Shown: one piece after another, positions 43,931 to 55,687 of the stretch | Layout of the letters: each line of letters begins with the position of its first letter | How positions within the stretch are numbered: position 1 is the stretch's first letter | From: Sanderia malayensis | Lineage: Eukaryota; Cnidaria; Scyphozoa; Semaeostomeae; Pelagiidae | Direction of reading: 5' to 3' | DNA length: 64,000 nt | Assembly: GCA_013076295.1 (NCBI GenBank) | Contig: RQOL01000466.1 | Span: forward strand, 6,181,080 to 6,245,079 | Translations under genes and position numbers: made by a program | The notes under the pieces: model-generated | The model's database searches: none | What the model was told of the DNA's origin: nothing | What the model saw: only the letters and a program-made list of their open reading frames with translations

Positions 43931-45758
43931 CTCAATTTGCAGCACATCACTGCAGCCTCTTGTGAAATACATAACAGTGTATGTCCCTTTTAGATAGTAT
44001 GAAACCAGCGAATAGAGATCCAGAGTTAACATGTAGGTATATGCATTCAATCACTGCTGCCCACAAGAATGCTTTCGAAATTCACGACGACTTGAGTGAC
44101 ACATATTTGAGTTCTGCAAACAACCATGCCCAAATAAAGACTTGTTGTGCTTTGTAAACTTCTTGAAACATCGGCCTAAAGCCCAACTTCGATCAAGCAG
44201 GCTCCTCAAATACGAAGTAAACAGTTGCAAAATGCTCGACAACTTGATCAGACAATGGTTTACCTGAGCTTGCAAGATATGCTCGTTTGTTGTAATTCGA
44301 TACCAATAAATGCATGCTTGTAGTTAGCTGAAAAGCATATTTAATTTGTCAAGTTGGCCAAAATTCTCTTCACCAGCAACCAACTCACGAGCTCCAGTAA
44401 AACGAACTCTTGTCAGTTGATCTGCATCAAATGGTACAGATATACGGGTCACGTAAATCGTCTCTTAGCGTATGTGCTTAGGGCTCATCTGGGTGTTTAG
44501 TTCTTACATCCAAGAATTGTGTCAAATTCACCATGTCTTCCTCATGGATATTTTCTTCGACGACGCCGCTGATTTAATAAATTTCACCGATCCATCTTTC
44601 GTATGTTCGCATTATTTGAACCACATGAGAATAGTCATTTTCACTGAATGGCAGAACTGGCATTGAACAAATAGTCGACTTCTTCGACATCTCATCGGCA
44701 TATGGGTGCGGTATGTGATCTTGAACAGCATTTTTGGCGAATCTAAAAATTAAACGGAATTTTAACCTTCCTACAATAACCATAGGCTTTATCAAAGATT
44801 TTCTTGAGAAGTTATTATGTAGAAATACCTGAAGTAATCGAGGAATTCCAATAACAATCTAGTAACAAGGACCTTTGCACTCTCTCTGAATATTGTCAGT
44901 TCTTGTATTGTTGGGAGAAATACACCCAAGTTCAGAGGTTCTAAATTTTTCTCTGCAACATCATTATTTAAATGTGGGAATTCGATTCTATTCACTATGA
45001 AGTTCGTTGCAAAGTAGTGAAGATCTTTATTTTGGTTCGGAAGTCATGTCTTGTGGCAGCTCTTTATAATCCAGGTTATCACCGGTTCCTCTAAGAGATT
45101 TCCCACTCCTCACGGCATCCACAAGTTTTCTGTTGAAGTGACCACCAAGTTTTTCTAAAAGAAATATTTTCCGTGTGTATGACAAACACACGCCAACTTT
45201 CTGTAATATTTCGTTACACCGAAATAAAAATAATTTGGCATAAAGCAGGCCTCCTGCATTATTACCTGCTCTTGGTATTTAATAATTTAGTTTTTTTCAG
45301 ACACTGGGTTAAACCTCTACTTGTAACGTACCTTTTTGATTACTCCTCTCTCTGTAAGAATTACTGTCATTAATCTTTGCACAAAACTCAGTTCTTTGCA
45401 GCGTGATCGCATGAGAATTCCGTATACCATTCCGATTCATCTTATGATAATTTGTTCTTGCAAATTTACAGATGAGTAATTTCGGCAACAAATCAGTAAA
45501 AACATGTCAAGAAATTCTGGACATTTATTGTGGATTTCATTCAAAATCATGTTCCAGTCGAAGTTCATTAAATCCCTTAAATTCTCGGTGTTTGTTGATC
45601 TTAGGCATGATGATGACTTTGATTTGCAGAGCTCTTCAAGAAAATTATTGATAGCATCCCTTTTCTTTTCCCATATTGCTGAGGATAACGTTTTGCACTT
45701 TAGAATATTATCAGCGACGTCTGAGGTAAGAATTTCTTGAGAAGCCTTCCTCAGCTGA

Positions 45759-46559
45759 CCCATTTCCAGGGATGCCGGAAGCACACTGGGGCACAGGGGG
45801 TCAAACTTTTGTAAAGGGCACTTTTGGGCGTGGCATACGAAAAAAAATTTGGGCGTGGCATATTAAAAACGAAACGCTATATAGTGTTAACTGTGAACGC
45901 AAATTGTTTAACAGCGCTCCTGTGTTAAACATATTTGATAAATGAACAGAACGATAGTGTTATAACAAAATGTTGTAACTAAATTAGGAAAATAAGAAGT
46001 ACAGCCGGCAAAACGGTTCTAATTGAATGCACCAAAGTAATTTCTTCTTTGTTCTGTTTTTCCGACAAACTCGCTTGCAACCTCTGGCACATCAATATCA
46101 TGATTGTGCTCCCATAAAAATAAAACCATTAAACACACAATTAAAACTTAAAGAGCTTTTAAGGACCTTTCACTACTACCGTTTGGTCAAGAGAGGTCGC
46201 AAAACAAGAAACGTTAAGAACTAGTCATTGACCTGGGTTCCTTATAAAAAACCGTGTATGCTTTGGGTTAAAACGATTCTCTTTCACTTCTTTTGCGACG
46301 TTTTGACACCTTTTCCTTTGTCTTCAACATCCAATGATTTGCTTTATTATATTGTATATCATGGTGCTATGCTGTATCTAATCTGCTGTTTCAGTTAAAT
46401 ACCAATGGCGATCGTTGACCACAATACGTCTTGTTGTAAAGCAAAAAAGCCGTAATAATTCAAAAAGGGCAGTTCTCGCCCCGCTGCACCCCCTCATGAA
46501 AGGGCAAGGGGGGCAGCCGCCCCCCTTGCCCCCCCTGTTCCGGCATCCCTGCCCATTTC
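45759..46559. mobile_element. hAT MITE inserted in a DUF6589 exon
   Basis: The 785-bp element at 45767-46551 has inverted ends CAGGGATGCCGGAA and TTCCGGCATCCCTG, and a perfect 8-bp target duplication CCCATTTC (45759-45766 and 46552-46559). Removing it and one target copy restores the reading of the exon from NKLSDYEMG into QLRKASQEI. The 3' side has a G/C-rich palindrome (GGGGGGCAGCCGCCCCCC). No transposase. Confidence 0.9.
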
Positions 46560-46599
46560 ATAATCCGATAATTTGTTGCCAACAAGAACATCAATCTGA

Positions 46600-47190
46600 A
46601 AATAAAAATGAATCGATGATTAAGTAAGCGCAAGTATGTTTACGAAAAATAGACATTATTAAATTTTTAAAAATAATATCGCCAGTTTTACGTCTTCTGT
46701 TTCGTTGTCCTCGGAGTCTATGTGCGTCTTGTCCGTTTTATATACCAAGTCATCGATGAGCCAATCATTATCTAACTTTGAATCACACAACAAAAGGTAA
46801 ATTGTACCGCGTTTTTGATGAATGAAAATTAGTTGAAGAGTTTGAAAACATAAGCACACATTTTAAATTAAGATTAGTTTTTATTGTAGCTGTTTTGAAA
46901 AACATCGGTGAAAAATCCTTACAGTTTGTAAATATATCTAATTATAATGTTCACAATACAAACATCAGCTACAATGCAAGCAAATTCGAGGGAAATGCAA
47001 GCAAAATTGAGTGCTTTACAACACTCAATTTCCACGGTCGTGTGCACCTGGTTAAAAAAGTTACCCACCGCCAACAAGATTTGGCAAAAATAACGACCAG
47101 TTTAAAATGAGTTAGATATCTTAAATTAGCAAGAGAAGAATACACTACCTTTTAACGATAATCTGAACTACAACGAAAATGATGTTGAAG
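46600..47190. other. Intron of the DUF6589-like gene
   Basis: AT-rich. A minus-strand segment at 46790-46680 (YLLLCDSKLDNDWLIDDLV, then DSEDNETEDVKLA) could be a small exon, but its borders are not clear. There is an inverted repeat around 46985-47035 (GAGTGCTTTACAACACTC). Confidence 0.35.
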
Positions 47191-47842
47191 AACTCAAGGT
47201 ATTTCAACTTTTGCTATTTTATTTGACAAACTTCTCACAATTTCGGGTACTTTGTTTTCGACTTTTTCAAATTGGGTGTGGGTCTGAGATGCAAATAATG
47301 TCATTCGCAAAATTATTTTCTTAGCTACCTTTTCGTTGCTAAAGTTTTTCAAAAGAGTGCTCTCAGACTCATTGTCAGCAACTTCACTCTCCATTGACTT
47401 TCGTGTTCCTGGCCTGTTTTCCGTGGACGGCATTTGTATATTTTCGTCATTGCATTCTTTTTTTCTTCGACCACACTTCTGTTCAATAATTTTAGCTTTT
47501 TCGTAACATTTTCTCGTGCTACTTCTTGAAAAATAGTTGCAGAATCAATTTTTCTTTCACATGACCTGCACAACTTTTCTACTTCAAAAATGTTTCGTTC
47601 TTTCCCCTCTATTTCCAAATCTTTGCCAAAACTTATCTTTTCTGGCAACTGTTTTTTGAAACTGGGAGCGCTGTATATTTCCACCTAATGTTTCCCGTCA
47701 GATGTTTGTTGCAAAGCAAACAAATAATTTCGGCAACTTTTTTTGACACTTCTTCGATATTTACAAAAAAATTTGTTTACATCGTCGCCATGTTTAACAC
47801 ACTAAAAAATCCCGGGGTCACTAATTTATGCAATTTCTATTG

Positions 47843-50044
47843 TTAATTGGTTAGCCAATCACAGTCCATTATTGCGAGGTAGGTACCAAGGCCATGTATG
47901 CGAAGCTGGGAGGGCCCTGGGTTCGAGGTTGATTCCCAGCAACCAAATAATTTTAAATCACACAGATGGTACGAATGACCTTCGAAACAATATAACTTAA
48001 CATGCATTGTCGGATACCATTGACGATATCGAAGAACTGCCTTCTTCACGCAATCGGGTATCTTTACCGCACAGTTGTTGTCATCAGCTGGTAAGCATGC
48101 CTTGTTCTTCTCGTTATCTCGTATCTCCCATGGATATATTCCTAAGGACAAATACACTCTCATTGCCAACGGGATTTCCCGCTTCTCCGTTGGTGTATTA
48201 GGCCTCGTTCTTTTAAGCTTCGAGCTGGCAATATTTCCGTTTGCTTTTCGCTTTCTTTTCATTTGTTTCTCCCTTTCATTCTCTTCACTTGTGTACTTCT
48301 TCACATGATTTATCACTTTCACACATTCTTTGGCTGTCTTGGGGATAAATCGTGTCAACACCGAATCTATGTTGCTCGAGTCAACTAACATTGCCTCTTC
48401 TCTCGCCGCTACATACTTCTCTGATACTGATGATTTTTTGGCTAGCTGGCAGACTGGCATTGCAGTTGTTGTGACAAGTGCTGCTGCTTCTTGTTCCTCT
48501 GTTACTTTGGAGTTTGCATTTCCCCATTTAACTACTTGGCACGACGTTGAGTCCGTGCTTTTATCTTCTTTATCGCTATCGTCGTCAGGGATCACGATTA
48601 CTTGCCTTGGTTGTTTCGTTGCCGATCCTGGTGCGTCTTTCGTCTCCTTAGCTGCTTGAAATTTTATCATAGAGGCAATACTCACCTGCTTTGCTGCTTT
48701 CTTTGCGTCAAATGCAAGTACGTTCTCATTCTTACTATGCTCACCTTGCTGCTTAGAGCTTGCACTACTACGCTTGTAGTCGTGCTTTTCATGAACCGGA
48801 GGCATGTGGGAAATTTCTCCAGCTCTTTCTTTTCTTGTTGCTCGTAGATAGTGTACCTTTTTAAGTGGCTTGGTTATGGGGATTGGATCTTCTTTCACCA
48901 GTTCTTGTAATTGCGCTTTTAATTTTGACTCTCTTCGTGATCGCTTAATTGGCTTCCTTATGGGCATGCTTGATTGTTTGGCCATGGCATGATTGGGGAG
49001 TTGGCTTGCAAAAGTCGCGGCAGGCTCAGTCAACGTAGGCAGCTCAAGCATCTCAGAACTGGATACATGCTTGCTACTGTTGTTGAGTGGTAAGAAACGA
49101 CGGTGAAATTCATTCTTTATTACTTGCGTTTGTGGTGGTAGATCTTCAATGATTCTGCTTATTATCTGAAAACTAGGCTCTGCTTGTTTGACCTTATTGC
49201 CACTGTTGTTGATGCTGAGTGGACAGTCAAACTGAAGAAGTGAATCCGTGTGCAAGGCATTGCCACTGTCTTGCTCCGATGCCAATTCAAGAAGATTCTC
49301 TACAGCTGCATGGGTTTCGCTAACTGAAAATTCCGAACGATTGCCACATCCTGCTTGCCGGGACAATTCTATCTCTTCTTCCTTCTCGTCTAACTTGCTT
49401 GATCTGACATCTTTCGGTGGAGGCGATGGTCTTGTATAATATTCTAGATCAAAGTCTAGAATATCTGCAACGTATGAGTCGTCTTCTTCGTAGTCACCTT
49501 CTGTTCACTTTTGCTTGTCGTGACATTCTGGCTCCATAGCTTTTGTCTCAGCATTTGCAATATCCAACCTGGCATCTTTCGGTGGAGGCGATGGTCTTGT
49601 ATAATATTCTAGATCAAAGTCCAGAATATCTGCTACGTATGAGTCTTCTTTTTCGTAATCACCTTCACTGTTGTCTTGCTTTTTATCCAAACCAGGCCTA
49701 TCAACAGCACTTTCTTCATTGTCGCCTTCATTTTCCTCGTCTTCTTCGTCATCACTTAATTCCAGATCTTTATACCATTCTTCGTTTGCATGTGTATGTT
49801 CTCCTTCATCGTCATTGCCTGCGCAAATGTCCGACATAATTTCCTCTCCCTCAATCCCGCCTTGTCCCTCTTCTTCAATTTCAGATTGATTATTTTCATC
49901 AAGCTTTAAGGTGGTGTCGTTTTCTGTCCCAGGCCCTTCAATTGCTACGGCTTGTTCCAAATTTCCTCCAACATCTTCGTCGTTAAAACTGACTTGTCGT
50001 TCTACACGACGAGCCTCTTGGGTGGATAGGTCAACTTTAGCCAC
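47843..50044 (-). pseudogene. Copy B2: large acidic, nuclear-type protein of unknown family, one in-frame TGA
   Basis: The same minus-strand frame is open from 50044 to 47843 except for TGA at 49505-49507. The first part is acidic (ERQVSFNDEDVGGN, WYKDLELSDDEEDEENEG, DFDLEYYTRPSPPPKDA). A 162-bp in-frame tandem duplication repeats the DILDFDLEYYTRP segment on both sides of the TGA. The remainder (about 507 codons) is disordered, with basic patches RKPIKRSRRESK and KRKRKANG (likely nuclear signals), a SUMO-interaction-like RQVIVIPDDDSD, and a Cys/His-containing end (LRYRQWYPTMHVKLYCFEGH). The last 30 codons probably read into a repeat. No known domain is recognised. It is paralogous to B1. Confidence 0.6.
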
Positions 50045-50073
50045 GTGAACATTCTTTGCGTCGACATTTGTTT

Positions 50074-50520
50074 CTAGGAAGTTAATAAATCTGAAACAAA
50101 ATCATCAGTTAGTTTCTCCTCGTACATACCTTTATTTTGTCGCTGCTGTTGCATTTCGTTGCCATTGCTACCATCGTCCAAAGCTGCAATTGCTAAAACT
50201 TCACAAATATCATCAATAGTTTCTCTATCTGATACTACTACCTGATTTTGCTCGCTTGTGTTGACAACTGCACCTGCTTCTTTTGCCGGAAGAACCTTTA
50301 CAATACCGGGAATTATTTCAGGGATGATTTTGATGACGTTGTCATCAAGAAGGCAAGAAAGATCTGTATTCGTACAGCAGTGGTCGTGAGAAAAGGCTTG
50401 CACTTGGCCTACCCTTGTATCGATTGCGGTCATATTGTCATCGTAACCTAAATAATAGGCAAACATAGAAATGTTTGTGAATAATGACATCATTGCCTTA
50501 TTGCAATAATCACTTACCAT
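50074..50520 (-). pseudogene. Copy B2, N-terminal exon
   Basis: Encodes DYCNKAMMSLFTNISMFA, YYLGYDDNMTAIDTRVGQ, QAFSHDHCCTNTDLSCLLDD and ETIDDICEVLAIAAL, parallel to 11522-11884. It should continue into the 50044 frame through DFVSDFINFLE-like sequence, but one T is missing from the run near 50090 compared with B1 (GATTTATT against GATTTTATT), which shifts the frame. Upstream, an exon-like GAATGAAACTCGTGACCG and a long conserved non-coding 5' region reach 51066. Confidence 0.6.
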
Positions 50521-51066
50521 TGCAGCAGATGTCAGCTCTCTTAGCCAATGTTAACGGTCACGAGCTTCACTCTGAAATATATGTTACTTGTCATTAGCGT
50601 GGGCAATGTGACAGACATGAGAGACACATCTCTCAAATCACGACGTCTACATAGTTGACCTGTGCCAAGTGGCATCTTACCTGCTGAAATTGCATGTGAA
50701 TGTTATTCCACGTGACCTTGAGCAGCAACAAAGTACACACCAATGATTGGGTATCGCTAGGAACTGAATCCTTCAACTGTTGAGATAGAGCAAAAGTAAT
50801 CATGCAGCCATTGTAATTAATAGCGATCGCTGATTACTTGTTGATCGTACTGAAATTCGCTACAATGTGACATGCTCATATGTACTTGTGAACTATTAGC
50901 TAATAATACTTATGAATTGTATTCATTTACTTGTTGCTTCAGTTCTCTGATTACTTGTAAACAACTGTTTATTCTGTCACCGAGCTAGATTAATGAATAA
51001 GAATGATTATAATGGCTTTCCAAATGAGTACATCTAAGAAATGAGCAAACTTGACTACTCGATCAT
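50521..51066 (-). repeat. Conserved 5' region of block B
   Basis: Shared with B3 (36965-37403 and 42362-42511), and in part with B1 (11150-11470). It contains the short exon with GTGACCGTTAACATTGGC, and many TTGTTGATCGTACTG-type phrases. Conservation of non-coding 5' sequence among three copies means the whole locus, not just mRNA, was copied. Confidence 0.65.
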
Positions 51067-51729
51067 TATCTAAATAATTTATCCATTAGGAGACTGATTA
51101 CATAACTCCTAGTAATCGCTCATAAAACCCAGACCAATGCCAAACCGAGACCGCTCATACTGCAAAAATCACTTTTTTGTCGCCCATTGAAACGAGGCCA
51201 ATGCGCAGTGACAATTGCTTGAATATCTGTCGGCAAGGATCATAGAGTTACTTGATAAAGCTCTAATAATTTAACATTAGTCATCTCACCTTTGTCAGGT
51301 ATTTCACTTCAGCCTTGGCAGCGCATAAAAAATTAGGTTTTTATGCTGTATTTTTCGTCGAGTTGCAAGTACAAATACAAAGGTCAGTAAAGTTTGATGG
51401 TTCGATGATACACTCAATTGGCGAGTGTTCGGTGATAAATTCGAGAACGCGGTGAAAAGAGTAATTCAAGAAATATCACGATTGGTTATCAGTAATTATT
51501 ATCATTATCACTTATCATTAGCGATTTACTGCGACCATGTAATCAGTCTAATGCATTAGGTTAGGCACATGATAAGGGCGAAGTTTGATTCGACATCGTG
51601 CCACAGTTTTACTTCTCAACTAGATTGGTCGAGCCAATTTATTCGGGTTGAGCTAAATATTTTGTAATGTACTTAATCAAGTGAAGCGTCGTTCCTCTCA
51701 TGTGCTTCATTCATGCGTGAGTTTCGGGC
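51067..51729. other. Non-coding stretch upstream of B2
   Basis: AT-rich, with no exon-like frame. Nothing recognised. Confidence 0.35.
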
Positions 51730-52317
51730 TTAAAGAGGCATCAACGCAAAAAATGAACATCCACAAAAATGTTGTTTGGTCATTTTAGTGTGTTATGTGA
51801 GCATGGAAAACAATCACAAGATGACTTAACTTCGTCTGAAATATAACAAGGGGTCAAAATTAAAGGAAGAAAGTTGAAGCGAGCAAGGGTGCGAGTGCGT
51901 GCGAGCACGGATATCGGTCAAGTCGACTAGATCCGAGATCGAAGATTGCTCTAGAAATTGACTTCATCGCATTTGCTGGAATTTTCATTGAAACAACTGT
52001 TATCAACGTGTGCCAGACATTGCTTCTGAGCAAGGGAACTTAGTAAATACACGTCAAGCGAGAATTTTCGATTCTTTTCGGTGTCGCATGATCATTGATT
52101 ATGTGGTCGATGACCATTGGTCGATGACCATTGAACCGTAAAAATAGTAAGTTGTCAAAACTTCAAACGCGCTTGTCGCTCTCGCTTGTTTCTCACAACG
52201 CGTATGGGATACAAATCGTGTGGATATATTTTTCGACACCACTTTGGCCCCATTGCATATGGCCGTAGTCTTGTTGCGATTTTCTGGGCCCAAAATTTTG
52301 CGTTGATGCCTCTTTAA
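51730..52317. mobile_element. TTAA MITE, AGAGGCATCAACGC family, copy 1
   Basis: TTAA at 51730-51733 and 52314-52317. The ends are AGAGGCATCAACGCAAAA and TTTTGCGTTGATGCCTCT, perfect inverts over 18 bases. The body of 580 bp is non-coding. Relatives occur at 58369-59832 and 60271 onward. Confidence 0.85.
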
Positions 52318-55300
52318 GAAAAGGCCGTGGGCTTTTGGTACCACTCGTTTCTTACTTGAGTAAAGGCCCTTTTTTGCGATGAGAATCGAGGGGCAAATCA
52401 CTTTATGAAAATCTCGTACATCTTTCATGGAAATCCGATTGTATTAAAGGAAATCTCTGGGAAATCCTTTTGTTATAATGGAAATCCCGTACACTTTTCT
52501 GAAGAGTGAAATGCCCCTCGATGAGTATTTCTTGAAACTTGCTTGCAACCACGTTGCAAGATGAATTTCCGCAACTATTGCAGCTTGTAGCCCCAATTTC
52601 AACCAAAACAATCTATCAATATATTTTTGTTACAAAGGTTGCAAGAACGTTTCACGAAAATTAGAACTTGTTTGTACTCAGGCTACAGCCTGCCTTCTGC
52701 CTAAAGGTATTGATTTTGATTATTTAATTTCTCCCACATCTTCTTGGTTAAAATAGGCTAAAAACAATAATATCGGGGGGGGGGTGATTCTCTGTTTGTT
52801 TTTCCTCGATCCTCCTCCAGTCAGCGACCGTACGAGTGTAATTTTTCTGGTCTCCGGGGTGGGATTCTCTGTTTGTTTTTCGTAGACTTTCCTCAAATCA
52901 GTGACCGTACGACCAAAGTTTTTCCGGACTTAGAGGGGAGGGGGAGGTAAAAACCTCACTGTCATTTTTCAAGTCACTTAAATACATTGTCACTGTTGTA
53001 GTGGAAAAGGGGCCTAAATTACCATTGAAATAAATAGATCCCTGCTCTTATCTGTCGACTCTGAGGTGTCCTTATCACTGTATTTACCTTTTATGACGGC
53101 TCGTTTCCAACTCAGTCACATGATGCTCGGGTTTGATAATTTTTGAGGTATTAGGTGTATTAATATTTTGTCATAAATAATAATATGATATATAATGTAT
53201 GATATAGAATTAATTTCATTTTCTGAAACATATGAATTTCTGTTTCTTGTTTTCTTTTTTTACTCCATTCAGTCATTTCAACGGGACGTGGCCATGGGCA
53301 TCGCATAGTTGTCCTCGTCGCTGTGATGGATGACACCCTCTTGCAAAAAAGTCATCTGACGTGATAGGAGTCTCTGGCTATGAATGTTGGCAGCAGTGGA
53401 GCCGTGGCCGGGAAAGGGAGGCAGGGGGCAATGCGCCCCTGTGCTGAAGGTATCCGGAATTTTTTTTCTGACCATTGTAACAACGTACTTGCTACATTAT
53501 CTTTATTTCATGTGAATCACCAGAATGTTAGGGTTAGTGCTACTGGGGTTACGGGGGGAGATGTTCCACACTCAAAATATCGCAAAGCGTCGATTTATTC
53601 AGTGGATATGAGATTTTCAAAAGTTTGTTTTTAATGAATCTGCCCTGCCCAACTCAATTCCATATTTTCGAGGGTAGCCTATATCTTCGGCAGGAATCGG
53701 GAAGGGCCTTTTTCCACAATAGGTTTTCCGGGAATCGTGAATCGCTTCTTTAGGTACAAGGCGGTAATTCGTTAAAAACCGTGGTCGGGGATCGGAAATT
53801 GTGCGAAAATCATAGCGGGAATTCGGGAATTAGGGGGGCTATTGGGTACCATCTATGTACTTGTTCTGACAGCAGGTAAAAGTGCGGCAGTTCCTCTCTG
53901 AAGGTTATACAAAACCTCGCTATCTTTAATAATTTCAGTGGTGAAATCAGGGTATGGGAGGGGAGGACCTCTTTCATCGACTGAAAAGCAGGGGCGGAAA
54001 TAGTGGGGGTGGGACGGAGGCACCTTTTGCTAAATTGTCGGAAATATCGCCGTTTTTAGCGTTTTTGTCGGAAAATTTGGCCATTTGTCGGTATACTTGC
54101 TTCTTTTTAGAGGCTTAGCCCCCCCCCCCCACCTGAAAAAACGAATTTCCGCCTCTGCATGAAAGAGTGAATGGTTTGCCTTCCAAATGTAACACTTGAT
54201 CCTACTGCTATCAGTTCAATCTTTTACAGTAGTAGAAGTTGGAAAAGAAGGGGGTATTGTTGAAGTCTTTGAGTGTGAAATAAGTGATTCCAGAAAATCA
54301 AAATTGTTTAAACTAAAACTATAGTTACTGGAGAACTGTGCAACAGTTACCTGTTCGTCCAATTGCTACTCAAAACCAAGCAGACAAATGCATGACCTCT
54401 CTCGCAGCTTTGGATGCGCATAAACAACCTGTCAAACTGCAGAAGCAAAGAATCTGAATGAGCAATTTCAAAACACCTGGCCAGACGTCTGTGGATCTGT
54501 AAAAGAAATATACAGTAGAAACTTGCTTTGTCTATAAGCAATATTTGCGGAAAGAAACCAGAGGTTTGTTCATTTCCTTTATACCTAATAAGTGCCCCCT
54601 TCCTATCAGGAAAAGGGAGCTTCATAACTCTTAAACTTTGCTGAGATTTCAGTCTCAAACTGGTCCCTTGTTGTTGCTCTTATTTTAGATAAAGATAAAT
54701 AAAGCAACGTAGTAAGTACAGGTCTCGAAAGTTTTATTGAAAGCGCTGCCTAGTTCACGATTTTTTTTTATAAAAAACGCTCTATATAAGAAACCTACCC
54801 CTCTGGTGGCAACAAAATTAAAAACCAGAGTACTGATCACACTCAGACCTAGAAAACTGCTCGAAAAGTAGAAATTTCTTTGATTGCCGTTCAGAGCGTA
54901 ATTTTTTCAACAAATTGTGAAATCCATGTTTATCCACTGCTGCCTGAATGAGATGGATATGTAATACACACCAAAATTGAAATACTAGATGCTTGAAATT
55001 GCAAACCCCATTTTTTTATAAAAAGGTAGCTGTTCCGGACTTAAGTATGTAAGAAACTTTTAAGAAACTTTTAAGAAGCTTTAGTATACTAAAATCAACC
55101 AAAGAATTAAGAAATTGAGTACTAAATCCGAGCTTAGTTTCTCATAAAAAAATGAGTGTAAATTAACACGTTAAATACAATAAAAAAATTATAACTAAAA
55201 CTAACGCTACTAAAATACACCAACAATACTAATGAATTAAATTAATACTATAAAATAAAAATGTGCTGTATGCAGGGGAATTTCTTAGGGAGGAGCTCTC

Positions 55301-55410
55301 TCAATAGCTAGACTAATCGAGGAGAGAGCACCCCCTATTTCGAAAATGGCCGATGAAAACTGGAATAAAGTTATGTGGCGTTAAACACTTTTATTTCAAA
55401 AAACAAAAAA
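52318..55410. other. Non-coding stretch with minor repeats
   Basis: Contains a degenerate 75-bp tandem duplication at about 52787-52937 (GATTCTCTGTTTGTTTTTC in each unit) and the small hAT MITE at 53989-54157. Frames are short and show no exon signals. 55020-55400 is very AT-rich. Confidence 0.4.
53989..54157. mobile_element. Small hAT-like MITE
   Basis: 169 bp with inverted ends CAGGGGCGGAAAT and ATTTCCGCCTCTG. The flanking octamers CTGAAAAG and CATGAAAG are similar but not identical, so the target duplication is only tentative. It shares TTGTCGGAAAAT phrases with the hAT element at 33095-34104. Contains a 13-base C run. Confidence 0.6.
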
Positions 55411-55687
55411 CAATTTATATTTTGGTAAATTCATTTTTGCACCATAATTAAACACACATAACATGTACTTACATTTTATTTTTCATTTTTCCTCAAAAAT
55501 TTTTTTCGCTGCCCTTCGGTAGCTACATCAGTGAGATTAGCTACATCATTTTTCTATCTATCTCACTGATGTAGCTACCGAAGGGCAGCGAAAAAAAATT
55601 TTTGAGGAAAAATGAAAAATAAAATGTAAGTACATGTTATGTGTGTTTAATTATGGTGCAAAAATGAATTTACTAAAATATAATTTG
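55411..55687. repeat. Long near-perfect hairpin, arms about 126 bp
   Basis: The left arm 55411-55536 and right arm 55561-55687 are inverted copies with very few differences: a one-base length change in a poly(A)/poly(T) run, a TTTGG/CTAAA-like mismatch and one near the outer end. The loop is 24 bases and itself partly repeats TAGCTACATC. The arms include CCTTCGGTAGCTACATCAGT. A transcript would form a duplex long enough for Dicer. No coding sequence and no flanking target duplication seen. Confidence 0.9.

Larger units (their letters stand above)
44327..47684 (-). pseudogene. DUF6589-like gene, multi-exon, interrupted
   Basis: Minus-strand pieces in order. 47684-47194: KLCRSCERKIDSATIFQ, frameshift near 47390. 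46595-46552 joined to 45766-45437: NKLSDYEMG then QLRKASQEILTSDVADNI and NTENLRDLMNFDWNMIL. 45165-44829: LGGHFNRKLVDAVRSGKSL, GTGDNLDYKELPQDM, a one-base slip, DLHYFATNFIVNRIEF, LNLGVFLPT. 44742-44574: IPHPYADEMSKKSTICSMP, DYSHVVQIMRTYERW. About 44460-44327: ISVPFDADQLTRVRFTGARE. The GDN-D and DQLTRxRFxGA strings mark DUF6589 proteins, a multi-copy family of unknown biochemistry often found as mobile genes. A 785-bp hAT MITE splits one exon. Confidence 0.65.

Noticed and set aside
47870..47945. tRNA-like B box (GGTTCGAGG..) suggesting a tRNA or SINE
   Set aside because: No acceptor stem or convincing A box at the right distance, and the cloverleaf cannot be drawn. It may be a SINE scrap read into the end of the B2 frame, but support is too weak.
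48007..48847. Plus-strand ORFs rich in Ser/Leu/Cys
   Set aside because: Antisense shadows of the B2 minus-strand frame, following its Glu/Lys codon usage.
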